DNA of 64,000 nucleotides from Aliikangiella maris (GTDB taxonomy: Bacteria; Pseudomonadota; Gammaproteobacteria; Enterobacterales; Kangiellaceae): NCBI RefSeq assembly GCF_040719265.1, contig NZ_JBFDAH010000016.1:1-64000 (forward strand), in the 5' to 3' direction. The notes beneath the pieces were generated by a model, which made no database searches, was not told the origin of the DNA, and worked only from the letters and a program-made list of their open reading frames with translations. The translations under genes and the position numbers were made by a program. Of this stretch, positions 17,569-26,145 are shown in pieces. The stretch's first letter is position 1. Every line of letters starts with the position of its first letter.

Positions 17569-20500
17569 ATGTCAAAACGCTCAAATTTGGGTTTATTCCC
17601 GCGTAAAACACTCTCGGCAATCGCTGTTGGCACAGCGCTTATGTTGTCGGTACCTGCTGCGATTGCTGCAGACAATACCAGCGGTACTTTAAAAGGCTCG
17701 ATTACTTCCGCTTCGAGTACTGATATATCTAATGCAACCATTACGGTTACTCACCAGACGCGTGGTATTTCTAGAACCGTTAAGTCTGATGATAATGGTA
17801 ACTATAGTCTTAAAGGATTACCGGTTGGTCGCTATACCGTGATCATTAGTAAAGATGGCTATACCTCAATTCAAGAAAAAGACGTGGTTGTTTCATTAGG
17901 GCAATCAGCAGTGCTTGAGTTTACTCTACAGTCTAACGATTCCAGTGATGTTGGTTCAGAAAATGTAGTGCAAATTATTGGTTCAGCTGTTCGTTCAATT
18001 GATACTTCCAGTTCAACTTCTGGCGTTACATTCAGTGATGCTGAACTTTCTGCGATGCCTGTTTCAATTGGCTTTGAAAGTGTTGCATTATTAGCACCGG
18101 GCGTTGTTGCCGACAGTGGTGGGTTTGATGCAAATAGTTTTGGTGGGGGATCAGGCGCCGAAAATGGTTATTTTATTAATGGAATTAATATTTCTCACCT
18201 GCGCACTGGAATAGGTTCAATGCCATTGCCGTGGGAAGGTATTGCTGAAACACAAGTGAAAACCGGGGCAATTTCGGCTGAGTTTGGTCGATTCATTGGT
18301 GGTGTTGTCAATGCAGTGGCTAAAACTGGTAGCAATGAATTAAAGTTTGGGGCTGAGATTAATTATGATCCGGAATCATTAAGAAGTCAGCACGATACGA
18401 TTTATCGTAATGATGGTTCGATTCATACTGATCGTGCTTTGCGTAATGATACGCCTCAAGGCGGCGAGGAATTTTTAGATACCAATTTTTGGGCCAGTGG
18501 TGCATTAGTTGAAGATAAGTTGTTTTTCTATGCGTTATATAATCCGCGTCAATTAGATAATACTTATACTCGACCTTCATCATATAACGATTTGGAAACC
18601 ACTGCCGATCGTTGGATGTTAAATGTTGATTATTTTATTAGTGAAGATCACTCGCTAAATTTATTTGCTTTTAGTAATAAAGAAGATTGGCGTCGCGATT
18701 CTTATAGTTACGATTCTGCTGCTGATCAAATTGGTGGAAAAATTGCGGATGAAAAAGGTGAGAGTGGTGGTGATGCAATTGCTTTGAATTATCGGGGTTA
18801 TTTAACCGATGATTTTTCAGTTGCGGTGACTATGGCACAAATTGAACAAACGCAGGTGAATATTCCAAGTACCTTATTTCCATTAGTTGTCGACAGACGT
18901 GATGGTTGGACTGAGTATGGTCCTTCAACAACATCAACCATTTATGATGAATTATATGAGCGTGATCAATTACGTGTTGATTTTACTTACGAGTTGGACG
19001 ATCACGATATTCAGTTTGGTATTGATGTTGAAAATCTTGAAGTTAACTATACCGAGTTTCCCAATGGTGGTGCCGATACCGAAGCCTTTGGTTGGTGGGA
19101 AATTTTTACCGCTAATGAAGGTAACCCATTTAATTTAGCGCCCGGCACTGACTATATTGATCGCCGCACCAGAACTAACTCAGGTATCAGTGAAATTAAT
19201 CAAAAAGCTATTTACATTCAAGATACCTGGCAAGCGACAGAAAACCTAGTGTTAAATCTTGGTCTACGTTATGCCGAATTTGAAAATACGACAACTGAAG
19301 GTAAGGCTTACGCAAATTTAACCGGACAAATTGCGCCACGAATTCAGGCTATTTATGACTTAAATGGGGATGGTACAACCAAATTATTTGCCACTTTTGG
19401 CCGTTACTATCAGCCAATTCCAGCCAATATGAATATTAAGCAAGCTTCGGGGCAAGTTGATTTACACACTTATTTTGTGGTTGATCAGTATGATTCTGAA
19501 GGTCGTCCATTGTTATTAAGTGATGGTACGCCAAGCCGTGGTAATGTGATTGGCACTGATTTAGTTGAGTCAAGTGTTGAGCATTTGAATGTTGCCGATA
19601 ATGACTTAGAGCCAATGTATTCAGATGAAATTACTTTCGGTTTTGAAATGGAAGTTTTTGGCGAAATGACATTTGGTTCTCGTTATATTTATCGTGATTT
19701 AAAACGTTCGATTGAAGATGGGGCTTTATATGCTGCAAGAACGGCCGCTCGTGAGCGTTGGATCGCAGCTGGTGGAACCTGGACAAATAATCCCGCCGCT
19801 TGGGTTTTATTAAATCCAGGAAGCGATGTTCGTCTGCAACACGATGTCGATGGTGATGGGCAATTAGATACTATTGTTTATAAAGCAGAAGATATTGCAT
19901 TACCTCGTTCTGAAAGAACTTATTTGGCTTTAGAAAATACATTAGCGGGTCAGTTAACCGATGACTTGTATTTAAGCGCTTCCTACACCTGGTCGCATAA
20001 CTATGGTAATACCGAGGGTTTAATTCGCTCTGATAATGGTCAGGCCGATCCAGGCTGGACTATGTCAAATGATTTCCCTGAAGCAACAGATAATGGCTCG
20101 GGCGATTTACCTAACGATCGCCGTCATGCACTTAAAGTGAATGGTATTTACAACATTAATGAAGAATTATCTTTAGGGTTTAATGTGTCTGCTGTATCTG
20201 GTGGGCCGCGTAATAAGTTTGGGCGTCATCCATTAGATCAAGGTTATTGCGCCGATAATTATTGTATCAGTCAGTTAGATAGCTGGGCCAGTGGTTACTC
20301 TAACCTTAACTTCTATGCCGATGGTGAGCCATCACCGCGTGGTAGTGCTGGTAGAGGTGACTGGTTATATAACGTTGATCTATCGCTGGCTTATCAAACC
20401 AAAGTTCAAGGTGGCGATTTAACCTTAAAAGCGACCGTTTATAACTTATTTAACTTCGATACGGCAACGAATATCGATGAGTATTACGAAGCGGAAAGTC

Positions 20501-20607
20501 AGGGATATGAAAGCGATGGTTCTTATCCAAAAAATCCTGACTACTTGTTACCTGAAGGCCGTCAAGAAGCCCGTTATGTTACTTTGTCTGCCAGATATGA
20601 GTTTTAA
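17569..20607 (+). CDS. TonB-dependent receptor with N-terminal carboxypeptidase-like domain
   Basis: A 1012-residue outer-membrane receptor. A signal peptide (about 1-33, ending IAAD) is followed by a CarboxypepD-regulatory-like beta domain (about 36-120: GTLKGSITSAS, DDNGNYSLKGLPVGRYTV) and a plug domain (FSDAELSAMPVSIGFESVAL, GAENGYFINGINISHL, EFGRFIGGVVNAVAKTG). A long beta-barrel ends in YEF, the terminal aromatic typical of outer-membrane proteins. Such OAR/SusC-like receptors import large nutrients (peptides, oligosaccharides), so a link to the neighbouring secreted protease is plausible but inferred. Strong ribosome site (AAGGGGACAAA before ATG). Probably regulated through the operator pair just upstream. 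Confidence 0.92.
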   Translation: MSKRSNLGLFPRKTLSAIAVGTALMLSVPAAIAADNTSGTLKGSITSASSTDISNATITVTHQTRGISRTVKSDDNGNYSLKGLPVGRYTVIISKDGYTSIQEKDVVVSLGQSAVLEFTLQSNDSSDVGSENVVQIIGSAVRSIDTSSSTSGVTFSDAELSAMPVSIGFESVALLAPGVVADSGGFDANSFGGGSGAENGYFINGINISHLRTGIGSMPLPWEGIAETQVKTGAISAEFGRFIGGVVNAVAKTGSNELKFGAEINYDPESLRSQHDTIYRNDGSIHTDRALRNDTPQGGEEFLDTNFWASGALVEDKLFFYALYNPRQLDNTYTRPSSYNDLETTADRWMLNVDYFISEDHSLNLFAFSNKEDWRRDSYSYDSAADQIGGKIADEKGESGGDAIALNYRGYLTDDFSVAVTMAQIEQTQVNIPSTLFPLVVDRRDGWTEYGPSTTSTIYDELYERDQLRVDFTYELDDHDIQFGIDVENLEVNYTEFPNGGADTEAFGWWEIFTANEGNPFNLAPGTDYIDRRTRTNSGISEINQKAIYIQDTWQATENLVLNLGLRYAEFENTTTEGKAYANLTGQIAPRIQAIYDLNGDGTTKLFATFGRYYQPIPANMNIKQASGQVDLHTYFVVDQYDSEGRPLLLSDGTPSRGNVIGTDLVESSVEHLNVADNDLEPMYSDEITFGFEMEVFGEMTFGSRYIYRDLKRSIEDGALYAARTAARERWIAAGGTWTNNPAAWVLLNPGSDVRLQHDVDGDGQLDTIVYKAEDIALPRSERTYLALENTLAGQLTDDLYLSASYTWSHNYGNTEGLIRSDNGQADPGWTMSNDFPEATDNGSGDLPNDRRHALKVNGIYNINEELSLGFNVSAVSGGPRNKFGRHPLDQGYCADNYCISQLDSWASGYSNLNFYADGEPSPRGSAGRGDWLYNVDLSLAYQTKVQGGDLTLKATVYNLFNFDTATNIDEYYEAESQGYESDGSYPKNPDYLLPEGRQEARYVTLSARYEF

Positions 20608-20642
20608 CAGTTTCTTCTCATAACTAGTAGTTAGTTGTTTTT

Positions 20643-20668
20643 GCCCAGTCCCCTGCTGGGCTTTTTTG
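20643..20668 (+). terminator. Rho-independent terminator after TonB-dependent receptor
   Basis: GCCCAG (20643-20648) pairs with CTGGGC (20656-20661), followed directly by six T residues. Confidence 0.9.
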
Positions 20669-21020
20669 TTTTATAAGGCTTAAAATAAATTTTTATTTTT
20701 AAAATATTCAGGTCGAAGGTTATTAAAATTATTTAAGCGATCAAAAATCATTTTATTAAGATGTTGTCGATTGAATATTTGAGACTTTAACAATCAGTCA
20801 TTTATAGTATTTTTTTTGTAAAAGATTCCCGCTAGAATTTCTCATGTATTGACACAATGTTGGTGTCACAAAAATAGAATGTTTGTAGTGTACAGCGATT
20901 AATTTTCAACTGAATTTATCGGTATTAATTAACTGTATAAAGCAACCTAACTTTTATAAGTAATCAATCCTCTAGTGAATGATTTTTTGATTTTATGGTG
21001 ATGTAAATTGCTTTAGTGGT
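20669..21020. other. Intergenic region
   Basis: About 350 AT-rich bases following the receptor terminator. No gene, repeat or hairpin was found until the candidate small transcription unit that begins near 21021. Confidence 0.4.
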
Positions 21021-21052
21021 TAATTGATAATGATCGTTGAAATGATTGTCAT
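21021..21052 (+). promoter_or_regulatory. Possible Fur-box-like promoter of a small transcript
   Basis: The sequence around 21025-21051 has GATAATGAT and GATTGTCATC elements that partly match repeated GATAAT hexamers of Fur boxes. It lies just before a tiny ribosome-site-led ORF and 140 bases before strong hairpins. The match is imperfect. Confidence 0.22.
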
Positions 21053-21065
21053 CTATAAGGTTGGC

Positions 21066-21110
21066 ATGTGGCTAATTATTGCATTAGCTATTTGCTTAGT
21101 TATAGCGTAA
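21066..21110 (+). CDS. Possible 14-residue hydrophobic peptide
   Basis: ATG at 21066 is preceded by AAGG with a suitable gap and encodes MWLIIALAICLVIA then stop, a single membrane-spanning stretch. It stands between a possible regulated promoter and two hairpins, so it could be a real small membrane protein or only part of a small RNA. Coding status cannot be shown from sequence of this length. Confidence 0.2.
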   Translation: MWLIIALAICLVIA

Positions 21111-21186
21111 CAGTCTATGAGTGATCAGATCCCCAATCGAATCCAATATTGTTCATACATTTTATTTTCTTAATCGAAAATAAAGC

Positions 21187-21252
21187 GAAAGATGATAATT
21201 GTCTCATTTATCATCTTTCTCCTTTTCTCCACATGGATGTGGAGTATTTTTC
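21187..21252 (+). terminator. Two successive terminator-like hairpins
   Basis: GAAAGATGATAA (21187-21198) pairs perfectly with TTATCATCTTTC (21208-21219). Then CTCCACAT (21227-21234) pairs with ATGTGGAG (21237-21244) and is followed by TATTTTTC. The T-run favours the plus strand, so they would end a small plus-strand transcript. They also lie 20 bases beyond the recN stop and may serve recN on the minus strand. Confidence 0.7.
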
Positions 21253-21272
21253 AATTATTATTTTTGCCTTGG

Positions 21273-22937
21273 TTAATCGACGCCTAGCATTTCTTTGGCA
21301 TGAGAGAGCGTTTTTTCTGAAATAACCAGCCCGCCAAGCATTCGACCTATTTCTTCGATGCGTTGTTTTTGATCCAGTTGTAACATTTCGGTTGTGGTTG
21401 ATTTGGCTTTTTTAGTTTTACTGGCAACCAGATGATGATCACCACAGGCGGCAACTTGCGGTTGATGGGTAACACAAATGACTTGTCGGTTGGTGGCCAG
21501 TTCGTTAAGTAAGTGTCCTACGGTTTCAGCAGTACCACCGCCAATACCAACATCGACTTCATCAAATATAATACAAGGAACTAATTGCTGTTCAGCAGTA
21601 ATCACGGCAATGGCTAAACTGATACGTGATAATTCGCCACCTGATGCGACTTTGTTTAATGGTTGCAAAGGTTGTCCCGGGTTGGCCGAAACTAAAAAAT
21701 TGATTTGATCAAACCCAATAGCACTGATTTGCTCGGGTTGACGAATAATTTGAATTTCAAACTTACCGCCTTCCATTGCCAGGCCTTGAATTTTTTGTGC
21801 AATTAATTTTTGTAATTTATTGGCAACTTTTTCACGATTTTGCGAAAGTTTTTCGGCAAGTTTTCGATATTCGTTCATGGCTTGGGTAAATTCAATCTCA
21901 ATTTGTCCAAGCTCTTCTTCATCATCTTGAAGTTGATTTAACTCTGTTCGCAACCGACTATAATGTGCAGGTAATTCTTGAATATTGACATGATGTTTAC
22001 GTGCTAAATCGTGAAATAAGGCTAGTTGATCGTCTAGTTCACTCAGGCGTTCTGGATCACAGTCTAGTTGGTTCGCATAGCTGTTTAGTTCGCTATAGGC
22101 ATCTTGTAATAGGCTTTCCGCCTGAATAAGCAATTCACTGATGGGTTGGGCCTGATTATCAAGGTGACTGAGCTGGCTTAATTGATCTTGAGCTTTAGCC
22201 AATAAAGTCAAGCAGTTAATTTCTTCATCATCTTTTAAACATTGCATACTGGCTTGGGTTAAATGAAGACGATCCTGACTGGTGGCGGCTTGTAAATGTT
22301 CTTGCTCTAGTGATGCTAGTATTTGTTCTTCAGGATTGGCCGCGCTTAACTCTTCAACTTGATAGGAAAGTAAGTCAAATTTTGCCTGACGCGCTTCTTT
22401 TTCCTGTTCCAGTAGTTTTTTGCGTTTTTGAATATGGGCAATTTTTTGCGCGCTTTCACTTACTGCTCTGAGTAATTGACTGTTATCGGCATAGCGATCT
22501 AATAAGTATAATTGTTCCTTGTTATTGAGCAGAGTCTGGTGGGCATGTTGACCATGAATATCGACTAAAAAATGGCCCAGTGACTTTAATTGACTTTGAG
22601 TAACACTGCGGCCGTTGATAAAGCAACGGCTTTTGCCATCTTTAACAATAACTCGGCGTAAAATACATTGGTTGTCTTCGGCTAAATCGTGAGCCGATAA
22701 CCACTGTGCCGCTGCCGATTTTTCATCGAGATCGAAGATGGCGGTAACTTCAGCCTGTTGACTGCCCGGATAGACCATTGATTGTTCTGCCCGCTCACCT
22801 AATGTGATACCGAGCGCATCAATAACAATGGACTTACCCGCACCGGTTTCACCGGTAATAACGGTCATGCCGCCAGACCAATCCAGCGCCAATGATTGAA
22901 TAATTGCAAAATGACGAATTTCTATGCGACTTAACAT
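21273..22937 (-). CDS. recN: DNA repair protein RecN
   Basis: A 554-residue SMC-like ATPase of double-strand break repair. The Walker A motif is in ITGETGAGKSIVIDALG (residues 28-44), and the long central coiled coil runs from about 150 to 370. The ABC signature LNKVASGGELSRISLAI and Walker B CIIFDEVDVGIGGG are in the C-terminal half, and the length is that of the family. RecN assembles on broken DNA ends and holds them for RecA-dependent repair in the cytoplasm. The neighbour nadK lies 153 bases upstream on the same strand, an arrangement common in gammaproteobacteria. I found no clear LexA box in the gap. Confidence 0.96.
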   Translation of the reverse strand: MLSRIEIRHFAIIQSLALDWSGGMTVITGETGAGKSIVIDALGITLGERAEQSMVYPGSQQAEVTAIFDLDEKSAAAQWLSAHDLAEDNQCILRRVIVKDGKSRCFINGRSVTQSQLKSLGHFLVDIHGQHAHQTLLNNKEQLYLLDRYADNSQLLRAVSESAQKIAHIQKRKKLLEQEKEARQAKFDLLSYQVEELSAANPEEQILASLEQEHLQAATSQDRLHLTQASMQCLKDDEEINCLTLLAKAQDQLSQLSHLDNQAQPISELLIQAESLLQDAYSELNSYANQLDCDPERLSELDDQLALFHDLARKHHVNIQELPAHYSRLRTELNQLQDDEEELGQIEIEFTQAMNEYRKLAEKLSQNREKVANKLQKLIAQKIQGLAMEGGKFEIQIIRQPEQISAIGFDQINFLVSANPGQPLQPLNKVASGGELSRISLAIAVITAEQQLVPCIIFDEVDVGIGGGTAETVGHLLNELATNRQVICVTHQPQVAACGDHHLVASKTKKAKSTTTEMLQLDQKQRIEEIGRMLGGLVISEKTLSHAKEMLGVD

Positions 22938-23090
22938 CTAGGTATATGAGTAGTTAAATAGCTTGTTTGGCTTATTCTATAGCAGTTTTTTACTTTTGAA
23001 TAGCGTTTGCTGATTTCTATCAGATGACAAAACCTAAAGGTCGCTTTTGGGGCAATCATGCAACAGCAAAAACGGCCATTGAGCTCAGGC

Positions 23091-23975
23091 TTAAAGCTTT
23101 TGCCCCCAGTTAAGTTTGCTGCGCAGCACTTCAAAATAGTCATAATCAAGCGGATGAACCAGTTGAATTTTGATAGGATACTGCTCGATTCTTATGCGAT
23201 CACCTGGCATTAAGGAAATGATCACTTGACCATCGCAGCTTAGTTGTGGGTGATGCGGATTGGTTTCTGAAACAACAATATCGATAATTCGTTGTCGGTT
23301 AACCGCAATTGGTCGGCTGGTTAGCGTATGTGGAAACATGGGAACCAGTACCATAGAGTCGGTTTCTGGTGCCATAATAGGACCGCCCCCAGATAGGGCA
23401 TAAGCGGTTGAGCCGGTTGGTGTAGATACAATTAAGCCATCGGAGCGCTGGCTATAGACAAATTGATTATCCATGTAGAGTTCAAAAGCGATCATGCGTG
23501 CAATTTCACCTGGATAAAGTACTACGTCATTTAACGCACAGGATTCACCAATTTTTTCATCCTGACGATAAATTTCGGCTTTAAGCAAAAATCGTTTTTC
23601 GAGTGTATAGTGGCCTTCAAGAATAGGTGGAATGCGTGATTCAAGCTCGGTAGGGCGAATATCGGTTAGAAAGCCCAAATGTCCACGATTGATGCCTAAT
23701 AGCGGTACTTGGCTATCAACCAGTTCACGTGCCGTTTTTAATAAACTGCCATCGCCGCCAACAACAATCACCAGATCGCAACACTGACCTAATTCTTCAA
23801 ATTTAACCAGCTTAATGCCGGGCGTATGAATTTCATCTTGATGACGTTGTGGGACATAAATAGTGCGAGCCGGTGAAGCAAGCTGGTCACATAAAAGCCT
23901 CATTGTTTCCAAAGCAGCCTGACTTCCTGGTTTACCGGTCACACCGATATTGTTAAAGATTTTTGAATTTGACAT
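23091..23975 (-). CDS. nadK: NAD kinase
   Basis: A 294-residue NAD(+) kinase making NADP(+) from NAD(+) and ATP. Diagnostic motifs are VVGGDGSLLKTAR (GGDG motif, around residues 71-83), NRGHLGFLTDI, the NDVVLYPGEIARM segment, and DGLIVSTPTGSTAYALSGGG. The N-terminus MSNSKIFNNIGVTGKPGS is normal. It precedes recN on the same strand and faces away from hrcA, with a 169-base divergent promoter region between them. Confidence 0.96.
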   Translation of the reverse strand: MSNSKIFNNIGVTGKPGSQAALETMRLLCDQLASPARTIYVPQRHQDEIHTPGIKLVKFEELGQCCDLVIVVGGDGSLLKTARELVDSQVPLLGINRGHLGFLTDIRPTELESRIPPILEGHYTLEKRFLLKAEIYRQDEKIGESCALNDVVLYPGEIARMIAFELYMDNQFVYSQRSDGLIVSTPTGSTAYALSGGGPIMAPETDSMVLVPMFPHTLTSRPIAVNRQRIIDIVVSETNPHHPQLSCDGQVIISLMPGDRIRIEQYPIKIQLVHPLDYDYFEVLRSKLNWGQKL

Positions 23976-24045
23976 CTTAACGGGTCCAATACCTTGAATT
24001 TAGGCCAATTAGCACACATATTAAAGCTAATCGGTCAGTTTGTCT

Positions 24046-24051
24046 TATAAT
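24046..24051 (+). promoter_or_regulatory. Possible -10 box for hrcA
   Basis: A perfect TATAAT stands 94 bases upstream of the hrcA ATG in the divergent nadK/hrcA gap. No good -35 element sits 16-18 bases upstream, and no CIRCE inverted repeat is present. Confidence 0.35.
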
Positions 24052-24144
24052 CGATTGTTTCATTTTAATTATCAAGATCTGCTTAACAGCAAGGTTACCA
24101 TTGACTAGTGTTTAGCATAGACAAATTTAAAAGAATAAGCGCTT

Positions 24145-25191
24145 ATGAAAGATCGTGAACTGATATTGATGAAATCCCTGATCGAGTCTTATGTGCGAGA
24201 AGGGTTGCCTGTTGGCTCAAAAACGCTATTGCGTTCATCCCACTTATCGGTCAGTCCTGCGACTATTCGTAAAATTATGGCTGATTTAGAGCGGCAAGGA
24301 TTACTCTTGTCTCCACATACTTCTGCTGGCCGTATTCCAACTACCCAAGGATTAAGGGTGTTTGTTGATCAGTTACTACAGGTTAAAAATCTACGCGGTG
24401 AAGTGGTTGAACAAGTTAAGCAATCACTTAATCCTGAGAATGAAGTCAATATATTACTCAGTAACGCATCGAGCTTGTTATCAGATATGACTAAAATGGC
24501 CAGTCTGGTGCAAGTGCCTGAAAAGCCATTACAGCGTATTTTACAAATCGAATTTGTTCCTTTGTCTGATTATCGAGTGCTGGTCATTTTAGTATTGCAA
24601 GATGAAGAAATTCAAAACCGTGTTATTCAGGTGGATAAAAATTATACACGTGATGAGTTAAATGTGATGGCTAATTTTTTAAATCAGCATGTTAGTGGTA
24701 AAGATTTAAAAAGTGCACGTGAAGAATTGTTACAACAAATGGTCTGTGAAAAACAGCAGCTCGATGAGTTAACGAAACAAGCTATTTTACTTGCAGAGCA
24801 AGGAATTGAGCAAAGTCATGCCGGGCGTGGCCAAATTAATCTACATATTTCCGGGCAAACCAATCTGGTTTCTATGGCTTCGCATGGGCAAATTGAAAAT
24901 CTGGAACGCATTTTTAGAGCATTTAAGCAGAAACAGCAGATACTAAATATTTTAGAACGCTCAATGGTGGCTGAGGGTGTTAAAATATTTATTGGCGAAG
25001 AAAGTGGCGAACAAAGCTTTAGTGACTGCTCAATTATCACTGCGCCCTATCGCCTTGAAGGCGAGCCAGTGGGGGTTTTGGCCGTTATTGGGCCGACCCG
25101 AATGCGGTATGATCGGGTGATTCCTATTGTTGATGTCACTGCCAAATTACTCTCTTCGGCGATTACACAGCGTACCGCCGAAAACAGCTGA
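24145..25191 (+). CDS. hrcA: Heat-inducible transcription repressor HrcA
   Basis: A 348-residue HrcA. It has the N-terminal winged helix (residues 1-70: MKDRELILMKSLIESYVREG, SPATIRKIMADLERQGLL, HTSAGRIPTTQGLRVFVD) followed by the GAF-like sensor domain, with SDCSIITAPYRLEGEPVGVL and IGPTRMRYDRVIPIVD at the end. HrcA represses chaperone genes through CIRCE elements, normally upstream of groES. No CIRCE element is visible upstream of hrcA, grpE or dnaK here, so in this organism the dnaK cluster seems to be driven by sigma-32 rather than by HrcA. It is the first gene of the heat-shock cluster. Confidence 0.96.
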   Translation: MKDRELILMKSLIESYVREGLPVGSKTLLRSSHLSVSPATIRKIMADLERQGLLLSPHTSAGRIPTTQGLRVFVDQLLQVKNLRGEVVEQVKQSLNPENEVNILLSNASSLLSDMTKMASLVQVPEKPLQRILQIEFVPLSDYRVLVILVLQDEEIQNRVIQVDKNYTRDELNVMANFLNQHVSGKDLKSAREELLQQMVCEKQQLDELTKQAILLAEQGIEQSHAGRGQINLHISGQTNLVSMASHGQIENLERIFRAFKQKQQILNILERSMVAEGVKIFIGEESGEQSFSDCSIITAPYRLEGEPVGVLAVIGPTRMRYDRVIPIVDVTAKLLSSAITQRTAENS

Positions 25192-25311
25192 TTAAAGCCA
25201 GTTTATTAAGCAATCGACACCTTGCTGATTCGATATCGGTTGCCGCTTGAGAGAGGATTTTGAGGCGGTCCTCCCCATCGCTCAAAAAATTCTCGTTTTT
25301 CCGGTTTTATA

Positions 25312-25339
25312 GTTGAATATCAAAAACTGATCCCCATAT
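25312..25339 (+). promoter_or_regulatory. Sigma-32 promoter upstream of grpE
   Basis: GTTGAAT (25312-25318) and CCCCATAT (25332-25339) are separated by 13 bases, very close to the heat-shock consensus CTTGAAA-N(13-15)-CCCCATNT. It lies 84 bases before the grpE ATG. Confidence 0.75.
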
Positions 25340-25423
25340 TGATGCCACTTGAATTATGCCTTTTGCATATTTGTGTTAATCCAAGGCGATTAGTTCGTCG
25401 ATTAAGGCTGAGGAGCTGTGGTC

Positions 25424-26020
25424 ATGAGTGATAATGAGGAACTTCAAAAAAACGAAGAAAACCAGGATGTTACATCAAATACACCGGAAGAAAATCCAGA
25501 ACAACAAAACGTCAGCTTTGAACAGCAGGTGGAATCTTTAACCGCTGAATTAGAGAAAGCGCTGGAAGAAGCCGAAACTCATAAAGATATCGCTGTACGT
25601 GCTAAAGCTGAATCAGAAAATATTCGTCGTCGCGCTGAACGAGAAATCAGCAACGCAAGTAAATTTGCACTGGAGCGATTTGCCAAAGAAATACTGGCAG
25701 TTGTTGATAGTCTGGAGAAGGCTTTAGAGCATCCGGTTGAAGGTGAGGCGGCAAGCAACATGCGTGAAGGCTTGGAGCTGACCTATAAATTACTGATCGA
25801 CACGTTGAACAAGTTTTCAATCGAACAGATTTCTCCTTTGGGTGAAACATTCGACCCTGGCCTGCATGAAGCAATGGTTATGCAAGAGAGTGCTGAGCAT
25901 GAGCCAAATAGTGTGATGCATGTGGTGCAATCAGGCTACGCTTTAAATGGACGTTTAATTCGCCCCGCACGCGTCATTGTTGCAAAAGGCAAATCACCAG
26001 AGATTGATGAAAAAGCATAA
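25424..26020 (+). CDS. grpE: Nucleotide exchange factor GrpE
   Basis: GrpE releases ADP from DnaK. The ATG at 25424 (198 residues) is preferred over the GTG six bases earlier, because GAGGAG is well placed before it and GrpE proteins commonly start MSDNEE-like. An acidic, disordered N-terminus is followed by the long dimerising helix (about 40-100, including RAKAESENIRRRAEREI). The C-terminal beta domain (PLGETFDPGLHEAMVM, VVQSGYALNGRLIRPARVIV) contacts DnaK. It belongs to the grpE-dnaK-dnaJ chaperone block with its own sigma-32 promoter. Confidence 0.96.
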   Translation: MSDNEELQKNEENQDVTSNTPEENPEQQNVSFEQQVESLTAELEKALEEAETHKDIAVRAKAESENIRRRAEREISNASKFALERFAKEILAVVDSLEKALEHPVEGEAASNMREGLELTYKLLIDTLNKFSIEQISPLGETFDPGLHEAMVMQESAEHEPNSVMHVVQSGYALNGRLIRPARVIVAKGKSPEIDEKA

Positions 26021-26026
26021 AAATTA

Positions 26027-26054
26027 CTTGAATTAGTAATTTGCGGCCCCAGAT
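26027..26054 (+). promoter_or_regulatory. Sigma-32 promoter upstream of dnaK
   Basis: CTTGAAT (26027-26033) and CCCCAGAT (26047-26054) are 13 bases apart. It starts just after the grpE stop codon and about 100 bases before the dnaK ATG, so dnaK is heat-inducible independently of grpE. Confidence 0.8.
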
Positions 26055-26145
26055 AAAGGGCATCGAAAGTTTAAATTTAGGTTTGTTTTGTTATCACGCA
26101 AAATAGTCGATAGATAGTCAGAACAAAAATTGTGGAGAAATTAAG

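Noticed and set aside
22931..23149. Minus-strand ORF between nadK and recN
   Set aside because: Overlaps the nadK end in another frame; cysteine-rich nonsense composition and no ribosome site.
24009..24030. CIRCE-like TTAGCAC...GCTAA upstream of hrcA
   Set aside because: Only the outer bases match; the second half lacks GAGTGCTAA and the spacing is wrong.
25241..25300. Second sigma-32-like pair (CTTGAGA ... CCCCATCG) before grpE
   Set aside because: Spacer is about 20 bases, too long; the pair at 25312-25339 fits better.
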